Shown here: piece after piece, positions 47,614-56,937 of the stretch
How positions within the stretch are numbered: position 1 is the stretch's first letter
Layout: every line of letters starts with the position of its first letter
DNA from: Bacteroidaceae bacterium
Lineage (GTDB): Bacteria; Bacteroidota; Bacteroidia; Bacteroidales; Bacteroidaceae
DNA: 64,000 nt
Assembly: GCA_017529865.1 (NCBI GenBank)
Contig: JAFXNA010000004.1
Coordinates: 62,001-126,000, forward strand
Direction of reading: 5' to 3'
Program-made: the position numbers and the translations under genes
Notes under the pieces: generated by a model
Database searches by the model: none
What the model saw: only the letters and a program-made list of their open reading frames with translations
Told to the model about the DNA's origin: nothing

Positions 47614-50373
47614 CTAGATACTCACTCGGTCACCCAATTCCTTAATCTTGCCTGGGTTCCAGTTCAATTCAAGGCGTTTTCTCGGGCTTCCAGTAAGGTA
47701 TCCAGTAATTCTACGGACACGCAGGATGTACTTGTCAAGGGTGTTGCCGCACTTAGGGCACTTTCCGTTGATGACACCGTGGAAACCGCAGAATGTTCCA
47801 TCAGGTTTCGGAGCAATGCACGTATCGGAATCCATAGTCACCGTGAAGTAACCCATGCCGCCTTCATACATTGCGTTCATTGCCTGTTCGACACCTTCAA
47901 GGTTCTTGCTGAGGTCGCCATCCATCTTGTGATAGAAGATGTGGCCGGCGTTTGTAATCTCGTGGAACGGAGCTTCCCACTTGATTTTGTTTGCAAGGGT
48001 AGTCTTCATTCCGAACGGGAGCATGTGAGAGTTGGTCAGGTAGCCCTTACCCCACATGTGGTAGCCGAAGTCAGTCCAATACTTGATACCGAGCTTCTGC
48101 TTGCTGACAGAGTCGATTACAGCCCACTTTCCGTTATGGAAATACTCGTAGCTGTTAATGTACTTGCCCTTGTTTTCGAGCAGTTCAGCATACGGCAATG
48201 TCACCTGGTTTTCAGTAGCGATATTCCTTACGGTGATTTCTTCAATCCCTTCTGCATCGACGCTATCCTTGGTGAACAGCTCTGGTTCGAGGGCAGGGTT
48301 CTTCATGAACTGACGCATGTCGATGTTGCAGAACCTTCCGCAAACAGCCTCGGCAGGCGTAGCGAAGCAAGACCAGTTCATGTGTGTTTCCTTCTGTGTC
48401 TTGTCGCAGAAGTCACGGATACGCTTTACCATGCCGTAGCCAAGGTCGAACACTTCTTCGTCCTTACCCCAAGTCTTACCAGTAAGGGCGAGAACTGCTT
48501 CATAGACACCGATGTAACCAATGGAGAGTGTTCCCTGACGGAGAACTTCGGCGATAGTGTCGTGGATGTCATGAACCTTGTCATCGGACGTGAGATACAG
48601 ACCCTGTTGCATCGTGAACGGGAAGTTCTCGTAGGTCTTCTTGGCGATGACATCGAAACGGTCTTCGAGGGACTTACGAGCGAGAACCAGCAGACGGTCG
48701 AGCTTTTCGTTGAATAGCTTGATGCGGTCAGCCTCGGTCGTAGCCTCAAGACGGGCCTCGACAGCGAGTTTCGAGAGGTTCAAGGTATGGAATGCAAGGT
48801 TGCCACGGCCAACTGTCTGTTGCGGGCCATTAACGTTGCCAAGAACTCTTGTACGGCATCCCATAGTAGAGACAGTGCTTTCAGGAATGATGCGTTGGAG
48901 ACGGCCATGACAAATCTGCCAATACTGGCCATCAACACGAACTTCCCAACGAGGATAGATATCGTTTTCGGAAGCGACTTCACCGTACTTTGCAACACGG
49001 TCGCCACCAATCTTCTTGACGAGGGTGTCATCGGTGAGCTTGAAATCGTCCTTGTAATCGTAGCGGATATACGGGGCATTGAACTTGTTGTCAACCGCAA
49101 CTGCGTTCGGGTAGAAGCGGCGTGCGAGACAGGCGATACCATCCTTCTTCAAGTCATAGTTCGGGTCTTCGGGGAGGTATGAAACGCCCTTCATGTACTT
49201 GAGGATAAGAATCGGGAAGATTGCGGTAAGACCATCACCGAGGCCAGCCATCTGTGCTGCGATAAGGTTTTTGGAAACGAGACGACCGCAACGAGATGTG
49301 TCAAGACCGAAGTTCAGAGAACTGAACGGAACCTGGTTTCCAGAACGGGACTGCAACGAGTTGAGGTTGTGTACGAGACCTTCCATTGCCTGATAGGTGT
49401 CGTCCTTGGTCTTGATGTAAGCCTGAACGACAGCCTTCCTGTCATACTTCTCGGTGATTTCCTTGAACGGTTGGTCGAGGCTAAGGCCATCCTTTGCCAT
49501 CTGGCTACGGATAGCGTGGGCTTCCTTCTTGATAGACTTTTCGACATCATCCTTGTCGATGTCGTCGAAGGATTCGTATGCACAGCTCCTTTCAGCCAAC
49601 ACCTTCTCGGAAGCAATAATCCAAGCAAGGTTCTTCTTGAAGGACATGTCAACATACGGAGCCAATTCAAAGTCGAGGTTTGCGGAAGCGATACCACCGA
49701 ACTGCTGGTTGGATTGGAGCTGCAAGATAACAGCGGTGATAGATGCGGCAGACTGGATTGACTTTGGCGAACGGATGAAACCCGTACCAGAGTCGAAACC
49801 ACTCTTCAAAAGTTTTCCGATAGGAGCAAAGAGGCAGTTGAAAGTAAGGTCATACAGGTTCAGGTCATGGATGTGCATGTAGCCCTTGGCATGAAGCTCT
49901 GCAATAGTCCTGTCAACCACGTTGAGAAGGTTGTAAGTCTTGTTGGTTTCCGATGCGATTTTTCCGTATGCACCTGCGGGTGTCGTACCAGATTCGTTTG
50001 CGTTGTCTCGGAGGATGTTGGAACTCTTGAGGTCTGCGGCCTTGATTTCCCTGATGGTGCTGATAATCTGGCTTCTCGATTCACGCTTGCGGGTTCTTTC
50101 CCCACGATAAAGGATGTATGCCTTGGCAACTTCCTTGTACTTGTCCTTGGACATGAGCACATCTTCAACAATGTCCTGAATAGTTTCGACGCTTACCGTC
50201 TGCTTGTCTGTCGATGCGTCAATTCTGTCACAAACCTTGTCAGTAAGAGTATCTAGTTCTTTGCTACCGACTTGCATTTCCTTGTCAAGGAAGGCACTCG
50301 TAATCGCGTTGGAAATTTTAGTTGGATTGAATTTGGCACGTCTGCCATCTCTTTTAATTACGTACTTAATCAT
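47614..50373 (-). CDS. nrdD: Anaerobic (class III) ribonucleoside-triphosphate reductase
   Basis: 919 residues, longer than E. coli NrdD (about 710) or T4 (about 605). An ATP-cone occupies residues 1-95 (VIKRDGRRAKFNPTKIS). The core includes LNSLQSRSGNQVPFSSLNFGLDT, and the C-terminal part has KCPKCGN (zinc) and RRITGYLTG, the glycyl-radical loop. Together with NrdG (36888) it makes dNTPs without oxygen, which implies an anaerobic host. Extra length lies mainly around residues 240-330 (helical, charged). Late-type TATAAACT upstream. Confidence 0.92.
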   Translation of the reverse strand: MIKYVIKRDGRRAKFNPTKISNAITSAFLDKEMQVGSKELDTLTDKVCDRIDASTDKQTVSVETIQDIVEDVLMSKDKYKEVAKAYILYRGERTRKRESRSQIISTIREIKAADLKSSNILRDNANESGTTPAGAYGKIASETNKTYNLLNVVDRTIAELHAKGYMHIHDLNLYDLTFNCLFAPIGKLLKSGFDSGTGFIRSPKSIQSAASITAVILQLQSNQQFGGIASANLDFELAPYVDMSFKKNLAWIIASEKVLAERSCAYESFDDIDKDDVEKSIKKEAHAIRSQMAKDGLSLDQPFKEITEKYDRKAVVQAYIKTKDDTYQAMEGLVHNLNSLQSRSGNQVPFSSLNFGLDTSRCGRLVSKNLIAAQMAGLGDGLTAIFPILILKYMKGVSYLPEDPNYDLKKDGIACLARRFYPNAVAVDNKFNAPYIRYDYKDDFKLTDDTLVKKIGGDRVAKYGEVASENDIYPRWEVRVDGQYWQICHGRLQRIIPESTVSTMGCRTRVLGNVNGPQQTVGRGNLAFHTLNLSKLAVEARLEATTEADRIKLFNEKLDRLLVLARKSLEDRFDVIAKKTYENFPFTMQQGLYLTSDDKVHDIHDTIAEVLRQGTLSIGYIGVYEAVLALTGKTWGKDEEVFDLGYGMVKRIRDFCDKTQKETHMNWSCFATPAEAVCGRFCNIDMRQFMKNPALEPELFTKDSVDAEGIEEITVRNIATENQVTLPYAELLENKGKYINSYEYFHNGKWAVIDSVSKQKLGIKYWTDFGYHMWGKGYLTNSHMLPFGMKTTLANKIKWEAPFHEITNAGHIFYHKMDGDLSKNLEGVEQAMNAMYEGGMGYFTVTMDSDTCIAPKPDGTFCGFHGVINGKCPKCGNTLDKYILRVRRITGYLTGSPRKRLELNWNPGKIKELGDRVSI

Positions 50374-50397
50374 AGCTATTCCTTAATGTGTGCAAGT

Positions 50398-50405
50398 AGT
50401 TTATA
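50398..50405 (-). promoter_or_regulatory. TATAAACT motif before nrdD
   Basis: Minus-strand TATAAACT, 24 nt before the nrdD ATG. Confidence 0.55.
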
Positions 50406-50488
50406 GGAATTATTTTCCTACCAGCTACATGTCTTTGTTACATTTTCAAACTTGTCAAATTTGCCGATTTTTTGACAAATCACACGTT

Positions 50489-50516
50489 AAAAACCTAGTT
50501 AAATCTAACTAGGTTT
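50489..50516 (-). terminator. Intrinsic terminator after the AAA+ gene
   Basis: AAACCTAGTTA/TAACTAGGTTT (11 bp) with a 4-nt loop, followed on the minus strand by TT-AACG. It lies 15 bp after the stop at 50532. The T run is short, so efficiency is uncertain. Confidence 0.65.
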
Positions 50517-50531
50517 CAAAGCGTGATACGC

Positions 50532-52124
50532 CTACTCCTCGTTCAAACACCCCTTGTCAAAGTATCCGTTCTTGGTCTTCATATTGGCATACTTGATTGA
50601 CATGATGCGGTCCTTAATTCGAGAAGCGAGTTCGTCAATAAGTTCCTCACCTTCAGTATCGGACAGGTAGATGATGTCGTCGATGATACCAGCGATGTGA
50701 GCGTGCGTGAAATTAGCCTTTATGCACTCGTTCATGCACTCGACAAATTTTTCATTGTTCATATTGAACTCGGACGGCATGGGTCGGTCTGCCCTGACAT
50801 ACCTCATGCTAATCACATCGTAAACGATATCAACGCTGTCTGGATTCTTGATGTAGATAATCTTGTCAATGCGACCGGGCCTAGACTTGATTGAAGAATG
50901 CACTCGTGTAGGCTCGTTGACGGTCATAATGACAATTCCGTTGTACGCAAGGTTGTCATCCTTGCAGTCCATACATTCGATGAACGCAGTGGTCTTGTCC
51001 GACTTGGCAGTGAGGTCCAAAGCATCAACGTCGTCAAACACGCAGATGGACTTCGGGAAGTAATGCAGGGTCTTGAACACCTCGTGGATAGCCGTGTAGG
51101 AACTCAGCGACGAGCTGTCAACCCAGAACACAGGAAGGTCGGTGAACTGTTCCAACAGCTTCTGTATGGACTCGGTCTTGCCAGTTCCAGGGTCGCCCAT
51201 GAAGAGGTATCCACGGCGTCTTCCGTGTTTGAGGCACTTCTTCATTTCGGTAATAATCGACTCCTTGTCGAAGTTGTTGATGTTGAAAGGAACGATGCGT
51301 CTTGTCGTGGCCCTGAGGTCGCCATACGGGTCGAGCTTTACGAAGTTGCTGCATACATCCAAACTGTTGACATAATTCTGCAATGCAACCATGAGCATTG
51401 AACGGTAGATGTCGAAGCACCCGTCACCGTTGTTTTCAAGCTTGTCGATATACTGGCTGTTGTCACCGTTCATGTTCATCGCCACAAGGAAAGTGCCCTT
51501 GGACGGAAGGTTCAGCGTCTTTCCAGACGTGTCGGTGGTGTTGAAGTAGGAGCAGTGGACAAAGATTTCCATGCCTACGCCACATTTCACATCTCCAGTG
51601 TATTCGAGAAGGTAGTTTACGGACACGTCATGACCGCCGCTCTTGGACTTTGGCTCGTACTCCATCTTCTTGATTTTGAACGCACCGCTTTCTGATATCT
51701 TCTTGATATTCTCTGCGAAAGTCCTGATAATATCGGAGTTGATGCTGGCATCGTTGATGAACAGTTCGTCAACACTCGGGGCATGCACCCACTTGAGAAT
51801 ATAGTCGTACTGGTTGCTTGCTATACGGGTTTCCTTCGTAAGGACTTCTTCCACACTCGACAGGAACTTGTTCGATGACATCGTTATCTGGCCGAGGTCA
51901 ACAAGCTTCCTGTATATGGTTCCCCGTGATGATGCCGCATGTAGGACAGACAACAGGTCGGTCAGGTTGTCGTTAATCATCCCCTTGATGTTCCCGACAT
52001 TGTCGTGGAATACGTGCCTGACCCATTTTAGCTTGTCCCGCCATCCGAACTTCTTCCATTCGTCCAGCGTCTTGAAATCTACTTTAATTATCGGTGTTGG
52101 TCTTTCGTTATTATTAGTCGCCAT
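50532..52124 (-). CDS. AAA+ ATPase (BCS1/FtsH-like core)
   Basis: 530 residues from ATG 52124. The C-terminal 240 residues are an AAA+ module: YLFMGDPGTGKTESIQ (Walker A), SICVFDDVDALD (Walker B), GIVIMTVNEP (sensor 1) and SSIKSRPGRIDKII (arginine finger). The N-terminal 300 residues have no recognised domain. It overlaps the gene for a small membrane protein (52114-52416), so it may be membrane-recruited, as BCS1 is. Role in the phage unknown. Confidence 0.85.
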   Translation of the reverse strand: MATNNNERPTPIIKVDFKTLDEWKKFGWRDKLKWVRHVFHDNVGNIKGMINDNLTDLLSVLHAASSRGTIYRKLVDLGQITMSSNKFLSSVEEVLTKETRIASNQYDYILKWVHAPSVDELFINDASINSDIIRTFAENIKKISESGAFKIKKMEYEPKSKSGGHDVSVNYLLEYTGDVKCGVGMEIFVHCSYFNTTDTSGKTLNLPSKGTFLVAMNMNGDNSQYIDKLENNGDGCFDIYRSMLMVALQNYVNSLDVCSNFVKLDPYGDLRATTRRIVPFNINNFDKESIITEMKKCLKHGRRRGYLFMGDPGTGKTESIQKLLEQFTDLPVFWVDSSSLSSYTAIHEVFKTLHYFPKSICVFDDVDALDLTAKSDKTTAFIECMDCKDDNLAYNGIVIMTVNEPTRVHSSIKSRPGRIDKIIYIKNPDSVDIVYDVISMRYVRADRPMPSEFNMNNEKFVECMNECIKANFTHAHIAGIIDDIIYLSDTEGEELIDELASRIKDRIMSIKYANMKTKNGYFDKGCLNEE

Positions 52125-52416
52125 ACTCGTCACCCAGTTCTCCGTCCATTTCAGGGTCGTCTAACGACCCGTATTCGCCATATTCGCCATTTTCTTCATC
52201 GTCGTCAACCCGACGCTGGATTTCCTTGACGTACCCGTTCTTAAATACCCTGTAGGACATGTAGGCCGTCCTGCCAATTATATAGGCAATCAGCCCTCCC
52301 ATGAGAACTCGGTAGATTTTCGTAAGCTTTTCTTCATCGTCAAAAAAGTCCTTCAATATGCCTATCAAGCCAATTAACTTGGCTAGGCGATGCAAATTCG
52401 TACTGAATTTTCTCAT
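52114..52416 (-). CDS. Small membrane protein with acidic tail
   Basis: 100 residues. A hydrophobic stretch about 37-54 (RVLMGGLIAYIIGRTAYM) and an N-terminal amphipathic helix, then a tail of D, E, G and Y (NGEYGEYGSLDD). Overlaps the AAA+ gene by 11 bp, suggesting the two work together. Confidence 0.65.
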   Translation of the reverse strand: MRKFSTNLHRLAKLIGLIGILKDFFDDEEKLTKIYRVLMGGLIAYIIGRTAYMSYRVFKNGYVKEIQRRVDDDEENGEYGEYGSLDDPEMDGELGDEYGD

Positions 52417-52439
52417 AATGAACCCATAGTTTTACCCTT

Positions 52440-52469
52440 AAGATACATTTTTTAGCCCAAACTCGGCAA
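52440..52469 (-). promoter_or_regulatory. Sigma70-like promoter
   Basis: Minus-strand TTGCCG, 18 bp, TATCTT, about 24 bp before the ATG at 52416. A weaker match than most. Confidence 0.5.
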
Positions 52470-52507
52470 GGGTCAATTCCCAGAATTTTTCAAAATTGTG
52501 GCCACTC

Positions 52508-52515
52508 AATAAACT
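52508..52515 (+). promoter_or_regulatory. Late-type motif AATAAACT before the tail sheath gene
   Basis: AATAAACT 32 nt before ATG 52548. Because transcription would begin past 52518, this motif argues for the internal start of the sheath gene. Confidence 0.5.
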
Positions 52516-52547
52516 TTATGATGAGTAATGACCAATATGAGGGTATT

Positions 52548-55500
52548 ATGGCTAGAAAAGGTAGTCCAGGTGTTGCCATCAAGATTGAAGACCGTTCAGG
52601 GTATTCTTTCATTGAGAACCCCGCTCTAATCGGCGGTGTCGTTGGCTACTCCCCTAAGGGCGAATTCAACAAAATCCTGAAAATTACCAATACGGCAAAT
52701 CAGGATTCTATCCTTGGCCTCGGGTTCAACCAGGCCAAGTGGAACATGGGTATGTATGCTACCCGTGCCGTACTCAATAACGGCGGTCACGTCCACTTTG
52801 TGCGTCCTTACGGCGAACAGGTGGAAAAGACGGACGTTCGTAAGTCTGACTTGAAGTCCGATGCATTTGTCGTGTCTTTCGACCGCAATGCGTCCAAGGT
52901 TGACTACTACGACAAGTCCCGTACTGCCGAAGAGAACGAAACCGACGTGGTGCATACTTCTTTCGACATCCGCCACTTTGCGGCTACCCGCTACATTGCG
53001 GACGGCTTCGCAGGCTTCGGTGGTAAACGTAAGATTAACACCATTCAGGAAACCATCGCGAAAAACTCCAACGTGGACTTCCAGTTGACCGCTGGCGAAG
53101 AGTTCAACGACGAAGGTAAGGATTCCGACGTTCGTTCCGACACCAACGTGGTGCTGTTCGCTATCGTCAACAGCGACCCGACAGCCGCAAAGCGTGCTGC
53201 CGACCGTTACACGGCAACGGTACGCAAGAACAGCGACTCTGGCAACAAGAGGCTGGTGACGCTCGTTTGCGACTCTGTCCCCGCATTCAACGTAGGCGAC
53301 GTTATCTACTTCCCTGCTTCCAACTTCGTTGAGAGCGAGAAGGGCGTGTACGCTACTGTCAACAAGATTTTGGACACTCAGGTTGTCGCCGAGTACGAAA
53401 CCGAGATGGACAACGTCCCGACGATGGTGACCAAGAACGCAACGTTCTTCTGCAACAATGACGATGCCACGACTGGCGTTGACTACCTCGAAGTCAAGAC
53501 CGCTGTTGCAAACCGTGCTGTCAAGAAGTACGGCGAGATTAACTACGTCAAGACGAACGGAAAGGTGGACTTCTCCAAGGTCAGAATGGGCGACGCCATC
53601 CTGTTGAGAGAACCTGATAGCAATGCGAAGATTACACGTATCCTCGGCCTCCCGACGGATGAAACAGTCACTCCTGAAAATTTCGATGCTGCTAGGAAGA
53701 CTTTCACGTTCAGTCCGAAAAAGGCTGTTCTCGAAGCTGGCGACAGTGTTACGTTCTACTACGACGTGAAGACTGTTGTTGAGGAAGAAGAGGTTACAAC
53801 CACAAAGAGCATCAAGGGTACAGTTGAGTCCGTTACCGTTGACAACGTAGTAACGGTAGTGCTCGATAATGCACTTGAAAGTGCAGCAACGTTGCCGTTC
53901 AAGTATTATGAACTGACTTCCGTAGGAAAGGAAAGTTGCGATGCATCTGCAAAGATTGTAACGCTAAACGTCAATTCCAACCGCCCGAAGGTGTTGAACC
54001 CCGTTGATACAACCGACCTTAAATTGGACGAGACAAATCAAGCCAAGCTCGTTGCCGAGTTCGAAGATAAGGAAGGTGCCACTCCGACAGCAAAGGATAA
54101 GGCTAAAGCGCTCATGGATTCAATCAACGGTGAAGACTCCGTTGTAGCCACATTCAGCGCTGGCGGAACATTTACCGTTGAGTCGTATGACCCGGGTGAT
54201 GATGAAGGTACGCCTGCAACTGCAACAGGTACATTGACATTCGATAAAACGCTGAGCGACAATGCAGCCATCGAATGTGATAAGGGTGAACTGACGAAGG
54301 GTTCTGACGGAAAGTGGACCTTGACTTATACCGATAAGCCAGAAACTGACCCTGTTGAAGGTGACACTGAAAGTGTAACTGGTACAGACACGGATGAATA
54401 CCTCGCTGTTAACGTATCTGGACCGACAAAAATCACTAAGGATGTTCCGACAGAGAAGACCGCAGAGGCCGTAACATTCACGGTTGAAAGTTACGACTCT
54501 GAAACCTTCACTGCAAAAGGAACTGTCAATGTTCCTGGTGATTTCACCAAAACTTCCTATACAGTTGTTATTGATGAGGTTAGCCTGACGTTAGCTCCAT
54601 CCACAGAAGAAGGCAAGTGGACCTTGACCTATCCTGAGGAACCGTCAACGGAACCTTCAGGAGAAATCGCTTGTGGGGATATAGATTACACGGTTAATGT
54701 CCCGACGGACTACTACGTGGTTTCTCTCGTGTTCCCTGAAAAGCTTCCTTACATGCCATCTGAGCTCAACACTCGTGGTATGGTTGATGTCGGTACTGTA
54801 TCGGCAGGCGACATTATCAAGCTTGACACAGCGGGCGAAAAGGAATACTACGTTACCAATGTGACTGGTTCTGGTGCAGTAACCATTACTGAAAAGAACG
54901 GTGATGAAGTAGTTGGAACAACTCTTCTTGGAAACAAGGTTAAAAACCTCACTGCTACGACGAAGAACATCCTCGCTGCATTCAACCGTGAAGGTTTCGC
55001 AATCAACACCTATCTTGGAAACAATGTAACTCAGATTACCGACCCGTCCGACAAGACGAAGTACAACACGACGACCACAATCGGCGTGCAGGTGCCTTTC
55101 GGAACTGCCACGCAGTACGGAGTTGGTGACCTTGTCGCATTCGTCCCACAGAAAACGAACAAGAAGGATGACAGCGAAATCATCTTCGGTAAGAACGATA
55201 TCTACGTTGTCAAGAACATCAACACGTTCAAGGACATCGTGATACTCAGCCACACTGGTGACATCGTGTTCGATAAGGAAACTGGAAAGGCTGACAAGTT
55301 CGGTGACTACAGCACATGGAAGCTGGTTGACCTTACCGCATCCAACGCCAACATCTGGACGGCTGGAAAGGACGGTCTGACATTCTACATGCTCGGTGCT
55401 TACGACCTGACTGTTCCATCGAATGTTCAGGAAGAAGACTTCCTCGTTGTTGGTGAAAAGGAAGGTGAATATGACCTGCTCAAATTCGCCTACACGACAT

Positions 55501-56924
55501 ACAACGGTGGTGTAGTCCAGCGTACCGACAAGCTCCTTGTGAGCGACGACGTTGGTGCTTCGTTCAACGCAATGGGTCTTGCTTCTGTGAAGTACGAAGA
55601 TGTGAACTTCAATGGCGTTGCAAAGCAGGTGTATGTGCTTTCTTCGGAAGGCGAGGCCATCGCAAGGATGTACCTCTACATCACCTACCACTTCAACGGC
55701 AAGTCTTACGATATGGAAGGAACAATCGTTCCTTACGTCCACGACGATGGAAACCTCTTCATTGGTGACATGGCCGACTCTGTTCTCACGGACAGCGGTG
55801 CAAGGCTTCTCATCAACGACAGCGGCATCCTCGACAACTTCTTGACGAACAACGCTTACGACATGTCTCAGAGCGTTGAAAACGGACACCTCGACTCTGT
55901 TTCCACAATGCTCTCGTACGATGAACGCGACCCAGCAATCATCAACGACGCAATCTGGGAATACACGCCGGCCAACAACAGCGACACAGCAACCCTGGCT
56001 AACGCTTGGAACCTCTTCCTCGATAAGGACGGTACTGACGTGTCTATGCTCATCGGTGCTGGTACGGGTATCAACAACCTGTTCAAGAAGAACCGTGAAA
56101 CTCTCGACGGAACGGTTATTTCCGCTATCCTTAACGTCTGCGAACTCCGTAAGGACTGCTTTGCTATCCTTGACGGCGTAGGCGAAGCCAACATCGAAAC
56201 GACCCTCAGGAAGATGATTGGCTCTCAGGGATTCGGTGTTAAGGGCCGCTGGGGTGCCATCTACGATGGTCGCGGTATCTTCTTCGACAGCTACTACACT
56301 CTCATGAACGTAGAAGTCGTGAAGTCCGTACAGTTGGCCTCAATCATCACGGCTAACGCTGCCAACGGAATTTGGTGGTTGCCGCCTGCTGGTGAAATCA
56401 ACGCTGTAATTCCGACGGAATGGGGCGTAACCGAAAAGTATCCAAGAACCTTCAAGTATCCTGAAGACACGGATTCCAACATTGCACGTCTTACTGAAAT
56501 CAGGGTCAACCCGACTCGTTTCAACAGCCGTGGAATGTTCATCTGGGGTGACTTCACGATGCAGAAGGAAAGTTCTGCGTTCGACCAGATTCATGTGGCT
56601 ATGCTCTTGGCTGGTATTCACAAGATGTTCTATCACTATCTCGATAGAAAGGTCTTCCAGTTGAATACGACCAACCTGCGTACCAACATTCAGTCGGACT
56701 TGCAGGCTCAACTTGATGCAATCATGAACGCTAACCCGGCTGGTTTGTACTCAGGTACGGCAATCTGCGATGACACGAACAACACGCCTGACGTAATCGA
56801 CAGGAACGAGCTGCACGTTGACCTTCGCTTGAAGCCGACCAAGACCTCTCGCTGGATTACATTGAGGACTATTGTTGAATCCAATGGTTCTAGCAACACT
56901 CAGACCACTTCACTTTATGTGTAA
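52548..56924 (+). CDS. Tail sheath protein, unusually large
   Basis: 1458 residues from ATG 52548 (GAGGG four bases upstream); the ATG at 52518 lies next to the motif and lacks an SD. N-terminus ALIGGVVGYSPKGEF and C-terminus NPTRFNSRGMFIWGDFT with SAFDQIHVAMLLA are sheath signatures (T4 gp18 is 659 residues). Residues about 480-760 look like inserted beta domains with a tandem duplication: TFTVESYD...GKWTLTY occurs at about 540-610 and again at 643-700. These probably sit on the outside of the tail. Contractile tails need this protein. Plus-strand, followed by the tube gene. Confidence 0.88.
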   Translation: MARKGSPGVAIKIEDRSGYSFIENPALIGGVVGYSPKGEFNKILKITNTANQDSILGLGFNQAKWNMGMYATRAVLNNGGHVHFVRPYGEQVEKTDVRKSDLKSDAFVVSFDRNASKVDYYDKSRTAEENETDVVHTSFDIRHFAATRYIADGFAGFGGKRKINTIQETIAKNSNVDFQLTAGEEFNDEGKDSDVRSDTNVVLFAIVNSDPTAAKRAADRYTATVRKNSDSGNKRLVTLVCDSVPAFNVGDVIYFPASNFVESEKGVYATVNKILDTQVVAEYETEMDNVPTMVTKNATFFCNNDDATTGVDYLEVKTAVANRAVKKYGEINYVKTNGKVDFSKVRMGDAILLREPDSNAKITRILGLPTDETVTPENFDAARKTFTFSPKKAVLEAGDSVTFYYDVKTVVEEEEVTTTKSIKGTVESVTVDNVVTVVLDNALESAATLPFKYYELTSVGKESCDASAKIVTLNVNSNRPKVLNPVDTTDLKLDETNQAKLVAEFEDKEGATPTAKDKAKALMDSINGEDSVVATFSAGGTFTVESYDPGDDEGTPATATGTLTFDKTLSDNAAIECDKGELTKGSDGKWTLTYTDKPETDPVEGDTESVTGTDTDEYLAVNVSGPTKITKDVPTEKTAEAVTFTVESYDSETFTAKGTVNVPGDFTKTSYTVVIDEVSLTLAPSTEEGKWTLTYPEEPSTEPSGEIACGDIDYTVNVPTDYYVVSLVFPEKLPYMPSELNTRGMVDVGTVSAGDIIKLDTAGEKEYYVTNVTGSGAVTITEKNGDEVVGTTLLGNKVKNLTATTKNILAAFNREGFAINTYLGNNVTQITDPSDKTKYNTTTTIGVQVPFGTATQYGVGDLVAFVPQKTNKKDDSEIIFGKNDIYVVKNINTFKDIVILSHTGDIVFDKETGKADKFGDYSTWKLVDLTASNANIWTAGKDGLTFYMLGAYDLTVPSNVQEEDFLVVGEKEGEYDLLKFAYTTYNGGVVQRTDKLLVSDDVGASFNAMGLASVKYEDVNFNGVAKQVYVLSSEGEAIARMYLYITYHFNGKSYDMEGTIVPYVHDDGNLFIGDMADSVLTDSGARLLINDSGILDNFLTNNAYDMSQSVENGHLDSVSTMLSYDERDPAIINDAIWEYTPANNSDTATLANAWNLFLDKDGTDVSMLIGAGTGINNLFKKNRETLDGTVISAILNVCELRKDCFAILDGVGEANIETTLRKMIGSQGFGVKGRWGAIYDGRGIFFDSYYTLMNVEVVKSVQLASIITANAANGIWWLPPAGEINAVIPTEWGVTEKYPRTFKYPEDTDSNIARLTEIRVNPTRFNSRGMFIWGDFTMQKESSAFDQIHVAMLLAGIHKMFYHYLDRKVFQLNTTNLRTNIQSDLQAQLDAIMNANPAGLYSGTAICDDTNNTPDVIDRNELHVDLRLKPTKTSRWITLRTIVESNGSSNTQTTSLYV

Positions 56925-56937
56925 TGGGAGGTAAAAT

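Noticed and set aside
47566..48717. Plus frame of 383 codons opposite nrdD
   Set aside because: Shadow of the nrdD coding sequence, a common effect of this codon usage.
54657..55889. Minus frame of 410 codons opposite the sheath gene
   Set aside because: Shadow of the sheath; the sheath has conserved ends and a start with SD.
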